DNA of 10,526 nucleotides from Kiloniellales bacterium (GTDB lineage Bacteria > Pseudomonadota > Alphaproteobacteria > Kiloniellales > JAKSDN01), in contig JAKSDN010000241.1 in NCBI GenBank assembly GCA_022360075.1, positions 1-10,526 of the forward strand. Direction: 5' to 3'. How positions within the stretch are numbered: position 1 is the stretch's first letter; every line of letters starts with the position of its first letter. Under the pieces are notes generated by a model, which worked only from the letters and a program-made list of their open reading frames with translations, had not been told where the DNA came from and did not search any database. This document shows, one piece after another, positions 1 through 5,870 of the stretch. A program made the translations under genes and the position numbers.

Positions 1-1501
1 CGACGATCGGCAGGCGCCGCTCCAGCAGCTCCCGCGCCTCGTCCGCCGGCGTGCTCTGGCCGAAGTCGACCAGGACCATCGGCTTGTCGCCGCGCAGGGC
101 GTCGCGAAAGGCGGAGGTCAGCGGCAGGTCGAACAGCAGAATGTCGGCTTGTGCCTGCGCCTCGGTGAAGCTGCCGCCGATGTGGGGCACGGCGAGCTGC
201 TCGGCGAAGCCGTCGGGAAAGCCGGTGCCTTGCTCCGGGTGCGGCCGTAGCAGCGGCGCGTAGCCCCAGCGCCGGAGCTGGCCGATCAGGCGCGCCTGCC
301 AGTCGGCGGCGACGATGTCGGCCGGCGCCGGCTTGAAGCGCATGTGCAGATCGGCGCGGTAGAGCGTGGAGACCAGCAAGACCTTGGGCTGCTCCGGCCA
401 TGCGCGCCTGCCGCCGTGCCGGGCAATCTCCGTCCGCGCGTCCGGCAGGCCGACGATCTCGGCGCCGGGGTGCCGCGCGAGCGGACCGCGGTCGCGCTGG
501 GCCAGGCTGCGGCGGGCGTTGCCTTCGGTGTAGCACACGAAGCGGTCGAGCGTGTCGAACTCGAACAGGCTGTCGCCGCAGGCCGCCGCCCAGCTCTCGC
601 CCGTGCCGTGCTCGTGGCCGGTGACCTCGCCGCCGGCCCTCTGCACGGCCATGGCCAGGACCCGTGCCCAGGGGTTGACGCCGGAGACCAACCACAGGCG
701 ACGGGGCAGCCGGCGCGGCTTGCCGGCCAGGCGTTCCAGATGCCGGCGGGCGAGCGCGGTCAGCTCTCCGACATAGCCGCGCAGATGGGCACTGGCGAGG
801 GCCGGCAGTGCGAGTCCGAACGCGGCCGTCGCCCGTTCTACCGCCATCAGCGTGTCGTCCAGCAGGCCGGGGTCGAGCGGCCGCAGCTCTGCCGCAGTCC
901 CGCTCGGCGGTGGGAACCAATCCTGCGGATGACAATAGACGGCGCGCTCGCCCGACGCCGCGATATGGGCGGGAATGCTCGCCTGGAGCGACGCCGCGAC
1001 GACGCCGCGGCTCGCATCGATTTCCCAGGCGGCGCGGCGCGGCACCGGGCTCGCGGCGACGCGATTGCGCAGCAGCCGCGCCGCGCGGCGCCAGAGCGGC
1101 TGGCGCGGGAAGGGCGCCCGGAGGCGCCGGCGCGGATCGAGATGGTAGTCGCGCGGGGCCTCGCCGCGCAGCAGCGGGCCGAGGCTGCCGCTCCGGTCCG
1201 GGACTTCCAGGCGGCAGGCCGCGCGCTCGATCGCGGCCGCGGCTTCGAACAGAGTCATCGCGCGATAGAGCAGGCCCGGCAGGGCGATGCGCAGCAGGTC
1301 GGCCTCCGCGGCGTCGCGCGCCTGGGCACCCCGCACGAGGCCGCAGAGATCGCCCAGCAGGCGGTCGCGGAAGGCCGTGAGCTCGGCGAGTCCGACCGGC
1401 CAAAAGAAGCCCTCGACGCCGTCCTCGCTCAGGCGCAGGCGCGCCGGGTCGAGGCAGAGCGTCCGGTCGGACGAGGTTGGCAGTTCGCTGTCGCGCGGCA
1501 A
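1..1501 (-). CDS. Putative GT-B fold surface-polysaccharide transferase, C-terminus beyond the window
   Basis: The minus strand is open without a stop from a TTG at 1501 to the window edge, giving at least 500 residues. In this frame a stop lies just upstream of the TTG, and TTG is the first usable start; a GGGG tract eight bases before it is a weak ribosome site. It begins 27 bases after the carrier-protein stop, so it is probably co-transcribed. Visible marks are CHPQDWFPP (190-198), SGVNPW (273-278), GHEHG (295-299), VLLVSTL (374-380), HPE (421-423), ADILLFDLPLTSAF (452-465) and GDKPMVLVDFG (471-481). The last three resemble the donor-site half of CDP-glycerol transferase and capsule-type GT-B proteins, where an HP motif is followed by D-x-x-x-x-D and K-P-x-x-x-x-D. 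The N-terminal half is unfamiliar and arginine-rich. The gene is certain from the continuous frame; the transferase call is an inference from motif order. Confidence 0.6.
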   Translation of the reverse strand, partial: MPRDSELPTSSDRTLCLDPARLRLSEDGVEGFFWPVGLAELTAFRDRLLGDLCGLVRGAQARDAAEADLLRIALPGLLYRAMTLFEAAAAIERAACRLEVPDRSGSLGPLLRGEAPRDYHLDPRRRLRAPFPRQPLWRRAARLLRNRVAASPVPRRAAWEIDASRGVVAASLQASIPAHIAASGERAVYCHPQDWFPPPSGTAAELRPLDPGLLDDTLMAVERATAAFGLALPALASAHLRGYVGELTALARRHLERLAGKPRRLPRRLWLVSGVNPWARVLAMAVQRAGGEVTGHEHGTGESWAAACGDSLFEFDTLDRFVCYTEGNARRSLAQRDRGPLARHPGAEIVGLPDARTEIARHGGRRAWPEQPKVLLVSTLYRADLHMRFKPAPADIVAADWQARLIGQLRRWGYAPLLRPHPEQGTGFPDGFAEQLAVPHIGGSFTEAQAQADILLFDLPLTSAFRDALRGDKPMVLVDFGQSTPADEARELLERRLPIV

Positions 1502-1528
1502 GGCTTGGCCCCAGACTCGTCAGATTTC

Positions 1529-1768
1529 TCAGACCTGTCCGCTCAGCTTCTCGACGATCGCTGTGGCGCTCAGCATCTCGACGGCCGCCGCGTGGTCCAG
1601 CTCCAGGCCGAACTCCTCCTCGAGCGCCTCGATCAGCGCCAGGTGGCCGAGCGAGTCCCACTTCTGGATGTTGTCGGCGTCGGGCTCGGCCGGTAGCGCG
1701 TCGGCCTCGAGCTCGAAGGTGCGCGCGATCACCGCCCGCACCCTCGCGTTGAGTTCGTTCTCCGCCAT
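1529..1768 (-). CDS. Discrete acyl/peptidyl carrier protein
   Basis: A 79-residue acidic protein, the usual size of a stand-alone carrier protein. The phosphopantetheine attachment motif is WDSLGHL (37-43) with Ser39 as the modified residue. It is followed by the helix ALIEALEEEFGLEL and by a C-terminal SATAIVEKL helix, as expected of the four-helix fold. The ATG overlaps the adenylation gene's stop by one base (TGATG), so the two are translationally coupled and very probably partners: the adenylation enzyme would load an amino acid onto the Ser39 thiol arm. No phosphopantetheinyl transferase is encoded in the window, so a housekeeping one must act. It could instead carry a fatty acyl group, but the absence of ketosynthase or other fatty acid genes and the coupling to an amino-acid adenylation enzyme argue against that. 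Confidence 0.92.
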   Translation of the reverse strand: MAENELNARVRAVIARTFELEADALPAEPDADNIQKWDSLGHLALIEALEEEFGLELDHAAAVEMLSATAIVEKLSGQV

Positions 1769-3447
1769 CAGGCCGTCCCCGCCGACAGGGCGTCGCTCGC
1801 CAGGCGCCGCAGCGCTTGCCGGTCGATCTTGCCGTTCGGGCTGCGCGGCATGTCCTCCAGCACCGGCACGATGCGCGAGGGCACCATGTAGCTCGGTAGC
1901 TGTGCCGCGAGATGGCCGGCCAGCGCATCGGTTTCCTCTGCATCGCCGCCGCCGCGAACGAAGGCGACCAGGCGGTTGTCGTAGCCGGCGCCCGACAGGC
2001 TGACCGCGACGACGGCGACGTCGCGCACGCCCTCGACCTGCATCAGCGCGTTCTCGATCTCGCCGAGCTCGACCCGGTGACCGCGCACCTTGAGCTGGCT
2101 GTCGGCGCGTCCGACGTAGTAGTGCAAGCCGTCCTCGCCTTCGCGCAGTAGGTCGCCCGTGCGATAGAGCTTCTGCGGTAGATTGGGGTCGAGCGGGTTG
2201 CGCACGAAGGCGGCGTCGGTCTGGAAGGCGTTGGCCCAATAGCCGGGCGAGAGCTGCGATCCGTAGACGACGCTCTCGCCGACCTCGCCGCGCGCCACGG
2301 GGCGGTCGCCGTCGAGCAGCAGAATGCGGGTGCCCGGCAAGGGCCGGCCGAGCGGCACCGGGCTCTCGCCGTCGAAATCGCGCGGCACTTGGTAGCAGTG
2401 CGAGATGATCGCGGTCTCGGTCGTGCCGTACATGTTGTAGATCCGGCTTTCGGGATGGGCGTCGTACCACTGGCGCAGCAGGGGTGGCGGCAGGGCCTCG
2501 CCGGTCAGCAGCAGATGCTCCACGCAGTCGAGCGCCGGATCGTCGAGCTGGCCGGCGTCGCGCAGGCTGGCGATGACGCTCGGCACCGTGAAGAGCACGT
2601 TGACCGCCTGCTCCTTGATGAAAAGGCCGGGGTTGATGCGGTACTTGCGCCGGTTGAAGGGCACCAGCGTGCCTCGGGTCGCCCAGCAGTGAAACAGGTC
2701 GAAGACCGAGGGATCGAAGGTGAGATCCGAGAAGTGGGCGAAGCGTAAGCCCGGCTCGATGTCGAAGAGCGTCGGGCAGAGCGAGAGGAACTGCGCGCTG
2801 TTGCGATGCTGGACCATGACGCCCTTCGGCGTGCCGGTCGAGCCCGAGGTGAAGATGATGTAGGCCAGGTCGTCGGAGTTGAAATCCTCGCGCGAGGGCC
2901 GGGCGTCGCTCTGCCGCGCGATCTCCGCCTCGCCGAGGACGTCGGACCCGGCATCGCCCGCCTCGCCCATGACCACCGTGGCGAAGTCACCGGCACTTTC
3001 CATCTCGAGCGCGCGGACAGTCGCAAGGCTCTGCGCGTCGACGATAATCGCCTTCGGACGCAGGATCTCGATCAGGAAGCGCAGCCGCTCCGGCGGAAAG
3101 GCGCTGCTCAGGGGGACCCAGCAGGCACCGCTCTTCAGGCTCGCGAGCACGGCGGTATAGAGGTTGGCGTCCTTGGCAGTGAAGACGCACACGCGCTCGT
3201 TGGGCCCGGCGCCTTGCGCGCGCAGGAGATGGGCGAGCCGGTTGGCCCTTTGATCCAGGGCGCCGTAGCTGAGCTGCGCCCCGTGATCGTCGATCGCGAT
3301 CGCCGAGGGCGCGACATCGGCGCTGCGCTCGAAGAAGTCCTGTTGAAAGGTGAGAGTCACGGTTTTGGATGCTTGTTTTGGTGATTCGACGGCCGGTTTA
3401 TGTCCGGGAGGCACGGAGGGCTGTAAGTCAATAAGCTGTCTCTCCAC
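1768..3447 (-). CDS. Stand-alone NRPS-type amino acid adenylation enzyme
   Basis: 559 residues, one adenylation domain with no condensation or carrier domain. Core motifs are in order: A3 FTSGSTGTPKG (199-209), A4 FDPSVFD (244-250), A5 NMYGTTET (338-345), A7 YRTGDL (428-433), A8 GRADSQLKVRGHRVELGEIE (446-465) and A10 NGKIDR (538-543) with catalytic Lys540. Asp245 matches the residue that holds the amino group of the amino acid. By hand alignment to the GrsA pocket I read the specificity residues as D-P-F-T-L-T-M-I-I-K, a code I cannot assign. The start is GTG at 3447, just below an in-frame stop at 3463; an internal GTG at 3360 closer to the domain is also possible, and neither has a clear ribosome site. 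The product is an aminoacyl-AMP, then an aminoacyl thioester on the carrier encoded immediately downstream. Upstream lies a 372-base gap, so this gene may begin a separate transcript. Confidence 0.93.
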   Translation of the reverse strand: MERQLIDLQPSVPPGHKPAVESPKQASKTVTLTFQQDFFERSADVAPSAIAIDDHGAQLSYGALDQRANRLAHLLRAQGAGPNERVCVFTAKDANLYTAVLASLKSGACWVPLSSAFPPERLRFLIEILRPKAIIVDAQSLATVRALEMESAGDFATVVMGEAGDAGSDVLGEAEIARQSDARPSREDFNSDDLAYIIFTSGSTGTPKGVMVQHRNSAQFLSLCPTLFDIEPGLRFAHFSDLTFDPSVFDLFHCWATRGTLVPFNRRKYRINPGLFIKEQAVNVLFTVPSVIASLRDAGQLDDPALDCVEHLLLTGEALPPPLLRQWYDAHPESRIYNMYGTTETAIISHCYQVPRDFDGESPVPLGRPLPGTRILLLDGDRPVARGEVGESVVYGSQLSPGYWANAFQTDAAFVRNPLDPNLPQKLYRTGDLLREGEDGLHYYVGRADSQLKVRGHRVELGEIENALMQVEGVRDVAVVAVSLSGAGYDNRLVAFVRGGGDAEETDALAGHLAAQLPSYMVPSRIVPVLEDMPRSPNGKIDRQALRRLASDALSAGTA

Positions 3448-3460
3448 GCCATCAACAGAC

Positions 3461-3578
3461 TGTCACCCTCGGGCTTGACCCCCATGGGCCCTGGGCGGTC
3501 CATCGAAGTCCGAGACTCGGACCCCGATGGATCGCCGGGAGCGCGAAGCGCTCGGGCTTCGCCCGCCCGGCAATGACA
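3461..3578. repeat. Palindromic intergenic repeat element 1
   Basis: The ends are imperfect inverted repeats: TGTCACCCTCGGGC at the left agrees at 10 of 14 positions with the reverse complement of the right end (TGTCATTGCCGGGC). Inside are a near-perfect palindrome at 3500-3530 (CCATCG/CGATGG outer arms, GTCCGAG/CTCGGAC inner arms around one base), and two short hairpins, GAGCGC-GAA-GCGCTC (3539-3553) and CGGGC-TTC-GCCCG (3553-3565). The pattern fits a dispersed REP/MITE-like element, many of which in alphaproteobacteria end in GG(C/A)AATGACA-type sequences. Copies elsewhere cannot be seen from this window. Confidence 0.6.
3500..3530. repeat. 31-base palindrome inside repeat 1
   Basis: Outer arms CCATCG (3500-3505) and CGATGG (3525-3530) and inner arms GTCCGAG (3508-3514) and CTCGGAC (3516-3522) pair perfectly, leaving two mismatched pairs and a single central A at 3515. 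It could fold as a strong hairpin in RNA from either strand. There is no following T-run, so a classical rho-independent terminator is not supported. Confidence 0.6.
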
Positions 3579-3648
3579 TTTCTTTGCGGTATGTTGCGGC
3601 GTCTGAGTCCCAGTGCCGCGCTGCGTTAGGTCAAACCAATTCCTTGGC

Positions 3649-3741
3649 CGTCTTTGCGAGCCGGCCCTAGCCGGCGTGGCAGTCCAGAGCCACCGCGCGG
3701 CTGACGGTCAGACGGATTGCTTCGCTTCGCTCGCAATGACG
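3649..3741. repeat. Palindromic intergenic repeat element 2 (GCGAG/CTCGC ends)
   Basis: The left end CGTCTTTGCGAGC (3649-3661) matches the reverse complement of the right end (3729-3741) at 12 of 13 positions. Next to the ends, GCAGTCC and GGATTGC pair at six of seven. Internal hairpins are GCCGGC-CCTA-GCCGGC (3660-3675) and CTGAC-G-GTCAG (3701-3711). The right end, TTGCTTCGCTTCGCTCGCAA with ATGACG following, is a form I recognise as widely dispersed between genes of alphaproteobacteria. This is a different element from repeat 1. Confidence 0.7.
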
Positions 3742-3761
3742 AATCTCATGGCTGTGAGGCA

Positions 3762-3791
3762 CTTTTAAAACGGATTGATGTGAGACCTCAA
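3762..3791 (-). promoter_or_regulatory. Possible sigma-70-like promoter for the adenylation/carrier genes
   Basis: Reading the minus strand, TTGAGG (3791-3786) is followed after 18 bases by TAAAAG (3767-3762), each four of six matches to the consensus boxes, in the most A+T-rich patch of the gap. It would give a leader of about 310 bases that includes both repeats. Support is only this weak match and its position. Confidence 0.22.
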
Positions 3792-3830
3792 CGCTCGCCA
3801 ATACTCACACCGCACCCACTCAGGCGAGCG
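3792..3830 (-). other. 8-bp inverted repeat across the acyltransferase stop codon
   Basis: CGCTCGCC (3792-3799) and GGCGAGCG (3823-3830) are perfect inverted copies separated by 23 bases; the TGA stop at 3822-3820 sits in the loop next to one arm. A transcript could form a stem there that protects the 3' end or slows RNA polymerase. No T-run follows, so I do not call it a terminator. Confidence 0.3.
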
Positions 3831-4632
3831 GGAGCTGATCGGGCCGGTAAGGCGGTGTCTCGGCCAGGAAGAAGTGCACGTCCTCCTTCAGCGCCTCGAC
3901 GCCGAGCCGAAGGCAGACGTCCATGCGCACGGCCTTGACCGGGCCGCCGCCGAGCGTCGTCTCGCGCAGCGCACCGCGCGCGCGCAGTCGCTGCTCGAAA
4001 CGCTGCATGGAGTGCTCGCCCGGGCAGTGGTGATAGCGCAGCGGTGTTACGACAGTCAGATCGAGCGGCCGGCCGTCGTCCAGCACCGGGGTCTCGAACA
4101 GCTTGTTGTAAAGATAGGGCACGCCGTAGACGAACTCGATGTAGCGAGCGAAGGAGAGATAGGTCAGGTCGCAGCCGAGGAAGAGGTTCTCGGCGTTCAG
4201 GCGGTAGAGCCGGTCCCAGGCCGAATCCGGGCCCATGGCGCTCGCCGTGCCGCCGCCGCAGATCTTGCCGGCTCGGGCGCCGACCGCCGCGACGCTGAAG
4301 ATCGGGTTGGGCGAGCGCTCGGCCTCGGGCAGGGCCGCCACCGCGGCGCTCAGCACGCCGAGGTCCTTGGTCACGGGCGAGCGGCGGATGTCGAAAGGCT
4401 CGCGCTTGCGGCCGTAGTCCCAGTTCGAGGCCGGCACGGCCAGGGTACCCCCAGGGCCGAGATAGGCGCGCAGCGCCCCGACGATCCGCTCGGGTGTCTC
4501 GCGCAGCCCCGCGCCTTCGAGGCGGCCGAGGTGAAACAGGGAGGAATGCAGCATCACCGTCGCGCCGGGCGCGATGCCGACATACTCCAAGGCGGCATGG
4601 AGCTGCTCGATCGTGTAGCGCGGGCTGGCCAC
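3820..4632 (-). CDS. AAC(3)-family (Antibiotic_NAT fold) N-acyltransferase
   Basis: 270 residues, the normal length for the aminoglycoside 3-N-acetyltransferase family. Family marks are VMLHSSL (26-32), GTLAVPASNW (62-71), PFDIRRSPVTKDLGVLS (79-95), the segment NPIFSVAAVG (109-118), GPDSAWDRL (134-142) and LFLGCDLTYLSFARYIE (150-166) ahead of GVPYLYNKLF. Members usually carry T-x-x-H-x-x-E in that last segment; here the histidine position is Arg163 while Glu166 is kept. The start is GTG at 4632 with GAGG six bases upstream. It sits 45 bases after the aminomutase gene and before the adenylation/carrier pair. Known members acetylate amino groups of amino sugars from acetyl-CoA. Because a carrier protein presents the same phosphopantetheine arm as CoA, an aminoacyl-carrier donor is conceivable here. 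I do not read it as a resistance gene: its neighbours are glycan and aminoacyl genes. Confidence 0.87.
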   Translation of the reverse strand: MASPRYTIEQLHAALEYVGIAPGATVMLHSSLFHLGRLEGAGLRETPERIVGALRAYLGPGGTLAVPASNWDYGRKREPFDIRRSPVTKDLGVLSAAVAALPEAERSPNPIFSVAAVGARAGKICGGGTASAMGPDSAWDRLYRLNAENLFLGCDLTYLSFARYIEFVYGVPYLYNKLFETPVLDDGRPLDLTVVTPLRYHHCPGEHSMQRFEQRLRARGALRETTLGGGPVKAVRMDVCLRLGVEALKEDVHFFLAETPPYRPDQLPLA

Positions 4633-4677
4633 GGGAGGCCTCGGGACGTCAGCAGTCAGTGGGTGCGTGGCTGGGCC

Positions 4678-5811
4678 TTAGGAGGCGTGGGCGGCGGCCA
4701 GCTCGGCGTCGGTCTCGTCGGTGCCGTCGAGGTACCAGGTGAGCATGGTGCCGTCGTTCAGCACCACGGCCGACTCGGGCTTCTGCCAGCTCGGGTTCCA
4801 CTTCTTGCGGTCGTGGATGTTGAAGCCGGAGCGCAGCAGCAGGCTCTGCTCGGCCGGCCGGCGCTCGACGATCGAGTCGTGATAGAGCACGATCTTACCG
4901 ATGTCGCTCAGCACCGCGTAGTGTGGCTTGGCGCGGCCGGAAAACTCGCCGCAGCTACTGAGCGCCGTGGCCAGCTCCAGGCCGCGATCGACCGAAGTGC
5001 GATGGTGGCTCATGCCGCGCATCGGGATCGCATGGAAGAGGTAGTGGGCCTCGATGTCGTTGTCGCGCAGCAGGCCGTAGTGCTCGACCAGCGTCTCCAG
5101 GTCGTCGTTCACGCCTTTCAGCAGCGGGTGCTGGTTGTAGAAACGCACGCCGATCGCCTGCAGGCGCCGGATCGACTCGACCGACTCGGACCAGAACTCG
5201 ACCGGATGGTTGACATTGACGCCGATCTCGAAGCGAAAGCCCTTGAAGCTCGCGAACATCTCCAGCATGGCGTCGTTGATCCGGTCCGGATCCTGGAACG
5301 GCACGCGGCTGCCGATCCGCACGATGCGCACGTTGGGCGCGTGGCTCTCCAGGGCCTCGAAGGTGAAGCGCAGCAGCGGCAGCGACATCAGGGGATCGCC
5401 GCCGGTGATCAGCACCTCGTCGAGGTCGCCGCGCTGGGCTTCCGAGCCGATGTAGCGCGCGGCATGGACGATGTCGTCGCGGGTCATGGTCTGGACCGGG
5501 TACTGGCCGCGCAAGCACCAGCGGCAGTGGGCGGCGCAGACCGTGCTCGGCTCGATGAGGATGGTGCGACGGTAGAGGCGCTCGACGCCGACCAGCTTGC
5601 GGCCCAGGTACTCGAGCGAGACCTCGCTCTCGTAATGCCGGCGCCGCTCGATCGGGCGCACCAGGTTTTCCAGCGGGTCCTTGACGTACTGACGGGTGAG
5701 CGCCAGGACCTGCGCGCTCTCCGCGCCCCAGGTCGCCTCGGCCTCGGCGATCTTCGCCTTCAGAAAGGGCGAGATCAGCTCCTTGAAGTTGCCGTCTTTC
5801 GCGCCTGCCAT
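4678..5811 (-). CDS. KamA-family radical SAM/PLP amino acid 2,3-aminomutase
   Basis: 377 residues against roughly 416 for clostridial lysine 2,3-aminomutase. The radical SAM cluster motif is C92-x3-C96-x2-C99 (CAAHCRWC). Further family marks are VLITGGDPLMS (133-143), YNQHPLLKGVND (225-236), YLFHAIPMRGMSHHRT (257-272) and PHYAVLSDIGKIVL (296-309), where Lys306 aligns with the PLP lysine. The family would shift an amino group from C2 to C3, giving a beta-amino acid. Two differences matter: the aspartates that bind the lysine side-chain amine in clostridial KamA appear to be Ile262 and about Leu301, and the glycine loop before the PLP lysine is about two residues shorter, with one glycine left of four. 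The substrate is therefore probably not lysine. The ATG at 5811 has a strong AGGAGAGGGG ribosome site. Context (acyltransferase, adenylation, carrier genes downstream) suggests it supplies an amino acid for tethering and transfer, unlike the EF-P modifier EpmB. Confidence 0.9.
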   Translation of the reverse strand: MAGAKDGNFKELISPFLKAKIAEAEATWGAESAQVLALTRQYVKDPLENLVRPIERRRHYESEVSLEYLGRKLVGVERLYRRTILIEPSTVCAAHCRWCLRGQYPVQTMTRDDIVHAARYIGSEAQRGDLDEVLITGGDPLMSLPLLRFTFEALESHAPNVRIVRIGSRVPFQDPDRINDAMLEMFASFKGFRFEIGVNVNHPVEFWSESVESIRRLQAIGVRFYNQHPLLKGVNDDLETLVEHYGLLRDNDIEAHYLFHAIPMRGMSHHRTSVDRGLELATALSSCGEFSGRAKPHYAVLSDIGKIVLYHDSIVERRPAEQSLLLRSGFNIHDRKKWNPSWQKPESAVVLNDGTMLTWYLDGTDETDAELAAAHAS

Positions 5812-5830
5812 CGATCCCCTCTCCTGAGCT

Positions 5831-5846
5831 CAAGCCTAGCGGCTTG
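5831..5846 (-). other. Hairpin just upstream of the aminomutase ribosome site
   Basis: CAAGCC-TAGC-GGCTTG is a perfect 6-bp stem with a four-base loop, extendable with GAGC/GAGCTC flanks through a two-base bulge. On the transcribed strand it lies immediately before the AGGAGAGGGG ribosome site, in the 59-base spacer after the oxygenase gene. It has no T-run. It may be an RNA structure affecting translation or stability of the aminomutase message, or chance. Confidence 0.3.
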
Positions 5847-5870
5847 CTCGCGATTTTACCAATGTCGGCC

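Larger units (their letters stand above)
3448..3819. other. 372-base intergenic gap with two palindromic repeats
   Basis: This is the only gap longer than 60 bases in the window, between the acyltransferase stop and the adenylation start. No convincing gene is present. It holds two separate inverted-repeat elements (3461-3578 and 3649-3741), a 70-base spacer between them, and an A+T-richer stretch around 3755-3790 that could hold a promoter. Its base composition and palindromes mark it as repeat insertion material, not decayed coding sequence. Confidence 0.8.

Noticed and set aside
344..2003. Plus-strand frames of 450, 238 and 190 codons at the left end
   Set aside because: They are antisense to the carrier, adenylation and transferase-like genes, are arginine- or alanine-rich and lack family motifs; the minus frame has continuous, motif-bearing protein.
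3465..3580. Rho-independent terminator in repeat 1
   Set aside because: Several strong stems exist, but none is followed by a T-run on either strand.
3820..4632. Aminoglycoside resistance gene
   Set aside because: The fold family matches, but the usual catalytic histidine is missing and the neighbours are glycan and aminoacyl genes, with no mobile element or resistance context.
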